This document shows, piece by piece, positions 12,470 through 22,563 of a DNA stretch of 39,551 nt. This DNA is from Saccoglossus kowalevskii (lineage: Eukaryota; Hemichordata; Enteropneusta; Harrimaniidae). Within the stretch, counting starts at the first letter, position 1; every line of letters begins with the position of its first letter. A model generated the notes under the pieces. It was not told where the DNA came from. It saw only the letters and a program-made list of their open reading frames with translations, and did no database searches. Both the position numbers and the translations under genes were made by a program. Location of the stretch: the NCBI RefSeq assembly GCF_000003605.2, contig NW_003116455.1, positions 46,366-85,916 on the forward strand, written 5' to 3'.

Positions 12470-13245
12470 GATGGAGTTATGAGAGAATGCTCTGATGTTC
12501 TCACTGATTGTCCAACAATCACTGAAATTGCTGAGCATGATATTAAATTAGTAACATCTGAACCAATTAGGTCAAAACCATACCCTTTACCATTCGCCAT
12601 GACAGATATAGTGAGGTCAGAGGTTATGTGTATGTTAGAGATAGGTGTGATTGAACCATCAAATTAACCTTATGCCTCACCCATTGTTTTGGTAAATAAG
12701 AACGGAGGGGGGTGTTAGGTTTTGCATTGATTTTCGCACACTCAATCGCATTACAGTGTTCGATACAGAACCAATGCCATCACCTGAAGACCTATTTTCA
12801 CGATTAAAAGGGGGTCGGTACCAAAATTGATTTAACCAATTGGTACTGACAGATACTTATGAGTTACGAGGCTAAATTAAAGGCAGCCTTTCTCACACCT
12901 GATGATCTATTTCAGTTTCAACGCATGCCTTTCGGGCGTGTGTATGCACCAGCCTATTTTGTCATGTGTGATGCGTATTTGTTTGGTAGGTCTTGCAGGT
13001 CTTGGGAGGAGCATGTACAGATTACAGGACATTTTGGCTGTTTAAGGACGGCATGATTAACCACAAGGTCTTCAAAGTGTTTTACTAATTTAGAGTTTAT
13101 TGGTCACCAGGTAGGTGACGAAATTTTGCATGTTTTGTCAGATAAAATAGAATCCATACAGCATGCAGCCAGACCTGAAACAGTAAAGCAAGTAAGGTCA
13201 TTTTAGGCATGGCTTGACACTATCATAAATGTTGCTACAATAGCC
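12470..13245 (+). pseudogene. Reverse transcriptase remnant
   Basis: The N-terminal RT lead-in is at 12479-12667 (PIRSKPYPLPF, then MLEIGVIEPSN). After stops come RFCIDFRTLN (about 12718-12750), a D-L-T motif A remnant (12826-12838) and FQFQRMPFGR with A-P-A-Y-F (12910-12963). Where YxDD is expected only D-A-Y-L-F-G-R remains before SWEEHVQ, so the active site is destroyed. The thumb end (LEFIGHQVGD, then VKQVRSF) is at about 13090-13207. The sequence then jumps to LTR sequence at 13250, so RNase H has been deleted. Confidence 0.8.
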
Positions 13246-13249
13246 TACG

Positions 13250-13500
13250 TGACACAGCAGCTAGCAAGATCACATTCTGATTGCCTCATGTTGAAACCTA
13301 GGTGGTGAATCATGTCTATAAATTATACAGACTCAGGACAGTTGTGGTTCATCATTTCAACTTAGTATACTGTATGTTGCTGCTACGATATTGTGTGACA
13401 AGTGATACAGGCTACAACGATCATTTTGTGAGACTTGTTGAAACCCAGGTGGTGTCACTGAATCATGTCTATAAATTATACAGACTCAGGACAGTTGTAG
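13250..13500 (+). repeat. 3' LTR fragment with internal partial duplication
   Basis: 13250-13437 matches 8844-9052 of the 5' LTR. At about 13437 it restarts: 13437-13499 repeats 13287-13350, including GAATCATGTCTATAAATTAT. No polypurine tract precedes it, consistent with a deletion that fused the end of RT to the LTR. The rest of the LTR (U5 end) is missing. Confidence 0.75.
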
Positions 13501-13506
13501 ACTTGT

Positions 13507-13719
13507 CACTCAAACTACTACTAATATTGGTGACCCGTTTCGCTCATGATTGGTTGATCGGTATATGACGTAGTTTGAGTGAAGAGTCTCAGTAGAAACG
13601 TCACCGGGCAATTTCCGAGTAATGCCGCATGAGGGCGTTACATGCTATATCCGTATCTCTGGCCTTACGGCCCTCGCTTGAAATGCCTTCGGCATTTCGT
13701 GAAAACGCCTAGGGCGTTT
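13507..13719. repeat. Cluster of perfect short inverted repeats
   Basis: CACTCAAACTAC (13507-13518) is exactly inverted at 13570-13581. Three further back-to-back hairpins follow: GGCC-ttac-GGCC (13661-13672), GAAATGCC-ttc-GGCATTTC (13680-13698) and AAACGCC-tag-GGCGTTT (13703-13719). All stems are perfect. The stretch is more GC-rich than its surroundings. The family is not recognised; it could be the terminal structure of a DNA element. Confidence 0.8.
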
Positions 13720-13852
13720 GAAAATAAGTTTTTTTTTATTAGGCCCGAAAAACTGTCGACAGTCTAGTTCAAGTCCAGAGTTGCATGTTATGTGGATGCC
13801 AGTACGACTTATTTTCAGCTTCGCAAACAAAATAACGCCATTAACCTAATTA

Positions 13853-13915
13853 AATATGATATGCTGAATAATTATTGGGTGTGATAATGTACTGCCATGA
13901 CGTATTACATATTTA
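13853..13915 (+). repeat. Dispersed repeat, copy 1 (copy 2 at 22138-22200)
   Basis: ATGATATGCTGAATAAT...GTGTGATAATGTACTGCCATGACGTATTACATAT matches 22138-22200 with a few substitutions, same strand. The LINE begins directly after this copy, so it may be part of the LINE's target. Confidence 0.7.
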
Positions 13916-15490
13916 TTCAACTCTAATAAAGGAAAGCTGAACAAGAACTGGGAAGTAATCAATGAACTCATTGGCAAAACCAAACCAAAAGAGATAAAGC
14001 TGGATAATAGGCGCGCACCAATTATACACACAGATTTAGAAAATATTGCGAATGACTTTAATTTAGTTTTTCGTTACAATTGGCAAAAAGTTAGCCAATA
14101 AAATAACTTCAAACTATAATAAATTTTTCTACAACTTTCTAGGGGAACGAGCTACCCAATCAATTTTCCTACGCCCAGTAACTGTTCATGATATCCAAAC
14201 TTAAACTATCAGGTTAGATCTTCACAATTACTTACAAAAATATAATATACTGTACAAACACCAATATGGCTTTCGGGAAAAATATAGCTGCAAACTTTCA
14301 CTCCTTAGCTTAATTCAATATTTGCTATTATATGTGCTATATATGGTTAGGGTAATGCCACAATTTGATTGTTTATAGATTTTTCGAAAGCATTCGATAA
14401 AGTCTTAATTGCAAAACTTAAACATTATGGTATAAGGGAAGTTGCCTTGTCCTGGTTTAAAAGTTATCTGACAGCAATAAATCAGTATGTTTTCATTTAT
14501 AACACTAAATACCAAACATGTGGAGTACCCCAAGGTTCCATTCTAGGTCCCATACTAGTTTTGTTATATACAAATGACATACCACAATCCACTGACCATT
14601 TTAACTTCAGACTATATGCTGACAACTCCAATATTTTCCACACAGTTCAAAACAAATCTAACCAAATCAACATAAACGCTCTGAATTGTGAATTTCAAAA
14701 GGTGGTATTGTGGTGTGATGCTAACAAACTTACTATCAATTCCGATAAAACAAATTACATGTATTTTGCCAATACACATACAAAATCAAAACTGAGGGTG
14801 AATTCAATCTTAAAGGTGACCAATTAAGTGAAACCTGTAGTATTATTACATTGGAATTACTATGGATAAACATCTGACATGGAAAAATCATATGTCACTA
14901 GTAAAGAAATAAATCAGTAAATTAGCAGATATATTTTTAAGCTCAGATTTTTAGTTCCACGGACAGTATTAATAATGTTATACAACACATTTATTCTTCC
15001 CCACATTTCTTATGGATTAGAGGTTTGGGAAAATACATATCAATTTCACCTGCAAAACATTTTGCATATACAAAAACGCATTGCTCGCATTATCGCCTTT
15101 AAAAATCACAATACACCCTCAGCACCTTTGTTTAAACAATTAGGCATTTTAGATATTTATAAACAACATTCTCTACAAATTGGAACCTTAGTGCATGATG
15201 CAATTTATGATAGATTATCACCAATTGTCCACAACTACTTCCCGCAGATTGAGCATAATTATAACACAAGACAAAACTACAAATGTAATCTTTCTCTTCC
15301 CAAAATTAAGAAAAGATGTGATCAATTTTCTACAAAATATATTGGCCCAAAAATATGGAACACAATTCCGACTCATATTAGATCTATACAGTCGAGAAAC
15401 ATATTTAAAAAAGAATACAAAAAATATCTTCCGTATACTTAGTTAACTTAGTGTTTTCTTGTACATAAAATATATATACATATCTATATA

Positions 15491-15540
15491 NNNNNNNNNN
15501 NNNNNNNNNNNNNNNNNNNNNNNNNNNNNNNNNNNNNNNN
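15491..15540. other. Assembly gap (50 N) with duplicated flanks
   Basis: Fifty Ns. Sequence before the gap (15377-15490) is repeated after it (15541-15650), differing almost only in homopolymer lengths such as GAGAAACATATTT versus GAGAACATATT. The two flanks are very likely the same genomic sequence. Confidence 0.95.
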
Positions 15541-15734
15541 CATATAGATCTATACAGTCGAGAACATATTAAAAGAATACAAAAATATCTTCCGTATACT
15601 TAGTTAACTTAGTGTGTTCTGTACATAAAATATATATACATATCTATATATATTTTCTTTTCGCTATTTCTTTGACTAGCTCTAATAATTAATTATTATG
15701 ACTATTTATTTAAGAAGATGGGAACGGACTAGAT

Positions 15735-15754
15735 TAGCAGTCACATGACTGCTA
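15735..15754 (+). other. LINE 3'-UTR hairpin
   Basis: TAGCAGTCA-CA-TGACTGCTA is a perfect 9-bp stem about 85 bases before the A/T tail. In several LINE families a 3' stem-loop is the recognition site for the element's own RT; that role here is inferred. Confidence 0.6.
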
Positions 15755-15841
15755 TTTTTCGATCCTATTCTCACTTATGTTCTTGCATTGTCTTTAGTTT
15801 TTGATTCTATAATTGTATTGGTTATAATAAGGAGAATAAAC

Positions 15842-15924
<83 letters not shown>

Positions 15925-15957
15925 TTAATTAATTAATTAATTAATTAATTAATTAAT

Positions 15958-16020
<63 letters not shown>

Positions 16021-16022
16021 TT
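15842..16022. repeat. (TTTA)n-(TTAA)n-(TTTA)n microsatellite, LINE tail
   Basis: About 180 bp of TTTA units, with a central block of TTAA units at roughly 15925-15957. It starts exactly at the LINE 3' end, so it is the expanded element tail. The sequence after it (16017-16056) resembles 13807-13844. Confidence 0.97.
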
Positions 16023-16799
16023 TTCAGCATTTCAAAAGAAAATAACGCCATTAACTCATACGCATATGGAATATGTTTGTGTTATCCATTTAGATGCTTG
16101 TACATACATATTTAGTGACCCATAACATTACTTGGATTTCAAAATAAGATATACATATAAACAAAATAAAAGGCAATGAGAATACAACATTTTGATTTAT
16201 AAATATTCAAGTACAGGGTGTTCAAATCGTTCCTAATTTTCTGTTAGCCCACGCTAATAACGTACGGAGATGGAAAACTGATTATATTCAGCATTTTTCG
16301 GAATAAATCCCTTCCCGATAGAACTATATTCACATGATATCACGTCTCTACAATAGCGAATTCAATGACAAATATTCTCCATTGAAGGTTGTTTGTGCCA
16401 ATTGCTGTGTGTGCCCTGGATGTACCCCGTGTACGTGTAATAATATACGCAGACCTTTTTAATATTGCATCCAACGAATAGTATGTGTTTTGCTACGACA
16501 ATGTTTTGAATGATCTTGTATAGCTTGTTGGTATTTATTTTTTAAACTGATGTTTATGTATGAAATATTCACTGAACCATGCAAAGCTATATATTGATGG
16601 AAAGTTAATGTGTGTATGGACATGTGTAGTCACGTGATCTCTGTGTAAACACAGAAAGCAATTTTCGTTAAAAGATTATTGAAACAATGAACAAACATTT
16701 GCAACAAAACAACAAGACAACGCCCACCACCATTCTGCGTTGTTTGAGATATATATCTAACATTATAGTTTGGAAATAACTTTGTGACTACAAAATTTA
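16023..16799. other. Non-coding stretch, nothing recognised
   Basis: It begins with a ~37-bp segment (TTATTTTCAGC...AAAATAACGCCATTAAC) also found at 13808-13844, with about five differences. The rest is AT-rich without supported exons, RNA genes or elements. Confidence 0.6.
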
Positions 16800-17093
16800 T
16801 GGTCCGGACCATTCAAATTATACGCAAACAAATCGCCAGTTAACTTTAAACTACAAAAAATCAACGACGGCTTGATAATTAGAAACGTGGTACACGTCAA
16901 TAGACTGAAAAAAGCCTCCATTCGAACAGAATTCAATAAAGAAAAAAAATGTCCAGCTGGCAACAACGAAAAACCCGACCTCAAAACAACCAAAATACAT
17001 TTACTATGCAAAGGCCAAAAAATTAATAGATTTTGCAAAACTCTTCATTCTAGAACTTATATACAAATTACGTCACCCAATACTATTGCGTAA
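16800..17093 (+). pseudogene. Integrase C-terminal fragment of another LTR element
   Basis: An open frame encodes W-S-G-P-F-K-L-Y-A, SPVNFKLQ and VVHVNRLKKA. The pattern 'GPFK...PVN/Y...VVHVNRLK' is the C-terminal, SH3-like end of Ty3/gypsy-type integrases. The upstream core is missing or beyond recognition; several stops lie just before 16800. The tail (about 55 residues, Lys/Thr-rich) ends at TAA 17091-17093. It is not part of the 8844-13500 element, whose own integrase end is present. Confidence 0.6.
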
Positions 17094-17449
17094 ACACGAA
17101 ACTATTCCTACACTATCATTCATTCTGATAACTCTGATATTTTACTAATGTAATAACCGCATCATATCATTCGTGCCATTACGCGTGGAGTCATCCCACA
17201 CAACTCACGTCACATTCGGAACACTTGGTCCCTGTGTACAAAAGAAAAACACATCAAAGCAGGCAAGGAACTAGCCTGCCAACGGTTTTCATTGTGATAT
17301 AATATCAGATTTGTGTCATTACTTCGAGCTCAAAATATTCATCTTCATATATTCATGATATCACTGTGTCATATATAACATCCACATTTTATTAGTATTA
17401 TTCCAAAAGTAGGCGTGTAATTTAATTTAGCATTTTGTATTCCGATAGA

Positions 17450-17560
17450 ATGAAGATTACAATTTTGTTCGGGATCGTCATGCTGTTTATGTTATGGGAC
17501 CCAACCGAAACTAGAAGAGATTATATATTACGACCAAAGAAAGGAATTTTACTTGAATGA
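17450..17560 (+). CDS. Candidate 36-residue small ORF with signal-like N-terminus
   Basis: ATG at 17450 opens MKITILFGIVMLFMLW, a Lys plus hydrophobic core like a signal peptide or anchor, followed by DPTETRRDYILRPKKGILLE and TGA. There is one dibasic pair on each side of DYILRP. I do not recognise the product. It lies 360 bases after the integrase fragment, so it may be the start of a decayed third ORF of that LTR element, or it may be chance. No splice donor follows closely. Confidence 0.25.
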   Translation: MKITILFGIVMLFMLWDPTETRRDYILRPKKGILLE

Positions 17561-18348
17561 GTGATGAATATTGACAATATCCTAATATATTAGCATCACA
17601 CATACGTGGTACCTTATTTAAAGTTTCCGAACAAATATACAGAAGTTTTGCAAGGTACATATGATCACAAACCCAGATTACAATCCGTTAATTTGGGACA
17701 TCGGAGAAGGAAATATTTTAATTCACAGTAAGCATACGCAAAATTCAAGAATGTGCTTTATGTATTATAAAAATACCACGTGCGTGTAGCCTATATTCAG
17801 AACGTGTGAGAATAGATATTAAGTAAGATACTGTGTTTTGATTTCTAGGCTATTTTTTATATGAAGCAAAAATGATAGGCAAAGCCGCCACTGAAACGCC
17901 ACAGCTGCGTCGGGATCGTTGTAATACTACGCGTTCCACGCTAACCGAAGATGCTCGAAGCTGTGTGACTTGTGAATAGCAGGTGTGGTACGTTCGTGAG
18001 AAAGTGATTTCAGTCACTTCCACGGAACTCTGACATTTGTATCTGGCAAGTGGTCAACTAACTGGCGTTTAAGAATTTCTCCATTCATTTCAAAATGTTT
18101 ATACTTGATAAATTGAGTGATTCACATAACTGAAACACGGTTTTTAAAACGAGTATCCATGACTGAATATAACATTTACTGTGTGTATTTCGCAGAAAAT
18201 GTATTTATGCTATTGAGTAATGTGAAACTTGTTATAATACATGAAATAAATATTGCATACTTCAAATATAGGTGTTGGTATTTTGCGGGAGAGCGGATGT
18301 GAGTGATGTATATATGAGTTGTGCATGGTTGATGTCTGCTCCATGTGA
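17561..18348. other. Non-coding stretch, nothing firm
   Basis: AT-rich sequence with short open frames only. A segment at about 17656-17728 is open and ends at GTAAGC, but its acceptor is weak and it has no family resemblance. The 18117-18302 frame is not supported. Confidence 0.5.
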
Positions 18349-18554
18349 TAAAATAAATTATAACACATGGTCATTCGGGCAATATCACGATTTGTTGTAT
18401 GCCACCGGGCTGTTGGTCATGACCATAATATTGATGATGCCTCACCGTCGTCTCTGGCATCAGTAATATTATGGTCATGGCCACCATCCCTTGGACAGGC
18501 AACAAATAGTGATATTACCCTCACAAACACGTGTTATTATTTAAATAAAATCTC
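18349..18554. repeat. ~200-bp near-palindrome (hairpin or foldback element)
   Basis: The left arm (18349-18441) pairs with the right arm (18456-18554) around a 14-base loop. The inner 24 bp (CATGACCATAATATT...GATGCC) has only two mismatches. Further out the match continues through GGGCAATATCACG / GGGTAATATCACT, TTTGTTG and TAACAC, roughly 75% overall. Looser similarity reaches about 18333 and 18565. No coding potential. Likely a hairpin MITE. Confidence 0.85.
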
Positions 18555-19734
18555 GTGGGAAGCGGATCTACCTAACCTCACCTGACACACGGGACTCTGG
18601 AACTATACAAATTTTGCGGCCGTAGACAAACAAATCGTAGTTGACCAGAAAAGACAGCTGAATTACTGAAATCAGATAGCACTGTGTTCTATTCAAAAAC
18701 AGACAAATTGAGCGCTGACCGCTGGGAACCCCAGACCAACGATTCAATATTTTCAAATATAATTAGCGTGTCAATTACTGAAAGTAGTAAATAGCTGAAA
18801 TGTCCATTATATCAATAGTACTTGCACTATATGCCCTACACAGTATGATAACAATAATGTTACTATTGGCGTCATTACAGACAAAAATAATCTACCTAAA
18901 CAGACAACTGTTCCCAAAGACAGCATTATACCGACATCAAAAACAGGACACAAACAGTTTTAATACTAACTGTTTTTGCAATTTTAATGTTATGAATTTT
19001 GTTAATAAACAAATTGTACTCTCGTTTTAAATCCCGACAGGAACACGAGAAATAATGACTAAATTGATACTCGGGATTGATTAAATAAACGAATACTATT
19101 GCAAATTATGAAATTGACCAAATTACCACACGTGGTTGCTAAGGCATTTTTTTCTCGAATTGCGAAATAGGATAAACAAGATTCGGACACGAAATAAAGT
19201 TTGCCTGGCCTGAAGTCGTGTACAATTAAAGTTTGAAAGTTTCCACAATGGCTTAAATTGCCTAGACTAAGTACCGAATTAATACCTGTCTTGGAGAATA
19301 ATGAGGCGGAGTACCGCTTGTTGTTGGGACAAGTTCAGGTCTACACAGCTATATCTCCGTGTCGTGTAGACATGCGGGGGAGGCCAAGTACGAGAAACAT
19401 CTAACTTCCATGTGTAGCCTTAAGCACCCCGTCAACAATCGAAGTCGTGCTATGTAATATACGCTTATTATACGTTTACTTTCATGTGATCACTTTGTAA
19501 TTTTGTTTTTACTTATATTATAAAGTTAAGAATAGTAGTAAAACGTAGTAAATAAGCGATTTATAAAACATTTATGTAAACACTGTATTATCATTACTCT
19601 CATTATATAAAACATTGTATATTTAACTATTTGTATTCTTTGTAGAGTAGATCATTTAAAGAATTATATTGTTTGTAATTTTAGCTTTTTCCACTTGAAC
19701 TAAGGGACGGCTCAAATTTGTCAGAGAGGGATTT
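18555..19734. other. Probable decayed LTR-element interior, no gene supported
   Basis: Two overlapping frames near 18790-18970 are suggestive but unproven. One is very hydrophobic (18800-18900, membrane-like); the other carries N-S-T and N-V-T glycosylation-type sites. GTCTACAC...GTGTAGAC near 19338-19371 is a perfect 8-bp hairpin. The stretch ends in a purine-rich run (CAGAGAGGGA, 19722-19731) directly before the LTR-like segment. Confidence 0.35.
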
Positions 19735-20327
19735 TGTTATGATAGCGACTTCACGATCGCACATTCCCATCACACTATTGTTTAGAATCAACAACTTGCA
19801 TGTTTAGGGTGGGGATTATAAACATATATAACAGGAATTTGATAAAGAAATTTACTTATTGTATTTAGTAGTGGCAATTTTGCAAAGCTTTAACCGTGAG
19901 ACACATCCATGGTAATCACGTGATTGTGTCAGCGACTGCAGTGATTGGCTGATCACATATTTACTCCGCCACGCATTAGTGTTTTTCACCTTTGTAAGGA
20001 GGGAGAACGAGAGAACTGTACAGCGAGGGGTTACCTCAGCTGGACTATCTGTAATGAACTAATGTCTATTTATTTGGGTATAATTTGGTATCTCTAGGTT
20101 TGAGTGACATCAGCCAAGCGAGACGAAGTTCCCTGATCCCCGAACACAACGTTTGTTGTGCTCATAACACTAATGTCAACCCTTTAAGTAAAATGACACG
20201 TCCAGTGTTTGTATTTTGAACTTCTTGTAAACTGGCATAAAAACAGGTGTTCGTTATTTTGCTAGGTTGTTGTATTTTGTTTATAATTGTATTATTTGTA
20301 TTACTGATAGTTCCAATATTACAAGCA
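19735..20327 (+). repeat. LTR-like segment
   Basis: It starts TGTTATGATAGCG after a purine-rich tract and ends ...AAGCA. Three bases later comes TGGTATCAG (20331-20339), which resembles an initiator-tRNA-Met primer binding site. Internally there is a TATA-like run (GGGGATTATAAACATATATA, 19811-19830) and a CCAAT-type GATTGGCTGATCAC. No second copy is in the window, so this rests on end signals only. Having both a polypurine-like tract before and a binding site after is not normal for a solo LTR. Confidence 0.35.
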
Positions 20328-20339
20328 CTTTGGTATCAG

Positions 20340-22563
20340 TATTTCAGAGAATCCTGTGACTTCCAGCATCAGATAATTTTAATTATCAGATAATTTTAAC
20401 AAGATAATTGTAATATGTATGAGATATACGGTGGGCGGGAGTTGGCCACCATTTGACACCCGGAAAGTGTTTCTTGTTGAATAAGCCTGGCAGTATACGT
20501 ATAGTTACATATACTTATATTTAATTATTTATTTTAATTGTATTTATTAATAACTCCAATAAATACAGCGTGCTTGCAACGCATGGGCTATTAGTAAATA
20601 CACAAATAACACTAATAAACATATAGAATTGCAAGGATTCAGTCGATGATATAAAACAAGTGTGTCTGATACGTCTGTAGCCCAAACTTATTACATTCGA
20701 GATACAAGTAACGCCGTTGATGCATCAACATTCAATAATAGTTGAAGTTTCCATCGTTTTTTGGTGATATAGACAATATGAACTACAAGCAAAGTGTCTA
20801 TTTCCGTTGAACAATCCACAATATATACGAGAATCAACTATACCTAACGGGAAGTATATTGCAAAAACACGTTTTGCGAACTGAAGATTTTTCGCCTAAT
20901 AACGGGCTTCGAAAAAACAAATGCAAGTTGGAAATTACCGGTACATACGAATTACGATATTTCATGACAATTGTGCTTTATACGCTTAAAAATTAAACAA
21001 TAAGATCTTTGTACGAATGAAATACATACATTTTACACCTTGCCGAAGTCTATGAAATTACGTTTTTTTATTTATTTATTTATTTAAATTACATTCTTAC
21101 GAAAATGATAATAACAGCTTGCGAAAATACCCCTTGCCGACCCTCACGAAAGGTCATTCTCTTGCTCTCTCGGACGCTGGATGTTTTTTATCACGTGAGA
21201 TGTCTGGCCGAAGATCTGCATTGTCTTATTTGAATGGCAATGATGGGAGAGAAGTCACAGCGAGCGTTGAACTGAATCAGGAGATGCGCCGTTATTATTT
21301 TGTAGATTGGTAAAATAATTCGTTCGTCATAAATCGTGTTTTCTGTTTTTTTTTAGTTCCCAAAACTGCTGGGACAAAACTTTCCCCGTATATAACGCGT
21401 AATACATAGTATCATAACAGCCGCTGCCGGTATCTTACATTTAGTTCACTTTTCATTTCAGATATGACGGCTCTAACTTCATTGAATCGGTTATGTTATT
21501 TATGTGGGGATTAAACAAAATAAAACCAGGATGCTTACACAAAGACGCATACGTTTTTTTTTTCTTACAGCTGCTGGTCTCAGGCTTTTCGTTTGGGTCA
21601 CGGTGTATATTGTCGGCCAAGTGTCTCAATGGGATGCCACTATGAGTATCAACCTGACGTGTTACATTGGATTAGGGTCTTATATCCAAACAAGGTGAAG
21701 GAGAAAATTAGAAAGGTACGTATTGTAGCTGATCATATATTTGACATTATAATAATTGTGCACACGCTGATATTTGCTTATGTAAAAACTATTTAAATTT
21801 TTATTGATAGTGCAGGGGAGGCAGTACGATTGTTGAAGACTATATTGTCAGTATTATTCTAAATAACTATAAAAGATGTGTTATTGATCATTATACCCTG
21901 ACCTATCTCGCCCTACCTCTAGTTATTTACTGTAATTTTCGTCCTTTACTATGATTACGACCCTGGAGCGACCTGCAAAAGACGCACAAATGTCAAAAAT
22001 AGTTCATCCATATCCCGCCCGGTCAGATGTTTCGTTTTAATTTACTCATATTATTATGTTATTATTTGTTTTATTTATCAAAAAACTAAATTACTGAATT
22101 TAAATTCACAACAATGCGCAGGTTTCCGACTATTCAAATATTATGACATTCTGAATATTATTAGTGTGATAATATACTGTCATGGCGTATGACATATATA
22201 CTTGTCCGTAGCACACATTGTTTGAGATATTTAACATCAGTTAAATCGTTTGTTGGAAATTAAGAATACTTCCAAAAAAAGTTAGAATTTCAATAAACAC
22301 ACTTATTGATTGAACGTACCGTGCATTTGCAAATAAGGAAACGGCTACTACTTTCCATGCGACGTTTATCATTTCTACCATCATAAACACATAATGGCAA
22401 CCTTTGAAACGATTATGTATCCATTTTTTTTAGTTATTACGATATTATACAAAGAATTACTATATAAATACATAGACTACTAATACTAGTCATTGTTGTA
22501 TCCACGCTCGTTTCAGCGAAGCCTCTCGGGCTTAAATTAATTGCATTTCTAATCACAAAGTAA
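20340..22563. other. Intergenic stretch with one possible exon
   Basis: Mostly AT-rich and featureless. 21571-21715 is open, preceded by a strong acceptor (tttttttttcttacag) and followed by AAAG|GTACGT. It would encode a Cys/Tyr-rich segment (CWSQAFRLGHGVYCRPS, then GCHYEYQPDVLHW). No neighbouring exon can be joined with confidence and I recognise no family. A dispersed repeat copy lies at 22138-22200. Confidence 0.35.
22138..22200 (+). repeat. Dispersed repeat, copy 2
   Basis: Matches 13853-13915 on the same strand: CTGAATA.TTATT, then GTGTGATAATATACTGTCATG, then GCGTATGACATAT. Flanks differ between copies, as expected for a mobile repeat. Confidence 0.7.

Larger units (their letters stand above)
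8844..13500 (+). mobile_element. Decayed Ty3/gypsy LTR retrotransposon, integrase-before-RT (Gmr1-like)
   Basis: Direct repeats at 8844-9052 and 13250-13437 mark LTR sequence. Between them, in order, are a primer binding site, Gag with a zinc knuckle, a retropepsin motif, integrase (zinc finger plus core) and then reverse transcriptase. Ty3/gypsy elements normally have integrase last; integrase upstream of RT within gypsy-type sequence is the hallmark of the Gmr1-like group reported from deuterostomes. Frames are broken by many stops and shifts, the RNase H region is missing, and the YxDD motif is lost. The element is dead. The LTR copies differ by roughly 15%, indicating an old insertion. 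Confidence 0.85.
13916..15840 (+). mobile_element. 5'-truncated CR1/Jockey-type LINE
   Basis: Non-LTR retrotransposon without its endonuclease. It starts in the EN-RT linker (NKNWEVINELIG, then ENIANDFN, about 13934-14065). RT follows at 14369-14827 with FIDFSKAFDKV, the GVPQGSILGP motif and Y-A-D-N in place of the catalytic YADD. After frame breaks, the conserved C-terminal region is at 14975-15442 (LPHISYGLEVWEN, QKRIARII, GPKIWNTIP). The 3' UTR contains a perfect hairpin (15735-15754), then AATAAA (about 15833-15838) and a (TTTA)n tail. The YADN change and stops make it inactive. The 50-N gap and duplicated 110 bp inside it are probably artefacts. Family placement is by motif style only. 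Confidence 0.9.

Noticed and set aside
12137-12538. 133-codon minus-strand open frame
   Set aside because: It is the antisense of integrase-end and RT sequence of the LTR element.
17656-17728. Exon ending at GTAAGC
   Set aside because: Open and with a donor, but the acceptor is poor, the segment is short and no partner exon was found.
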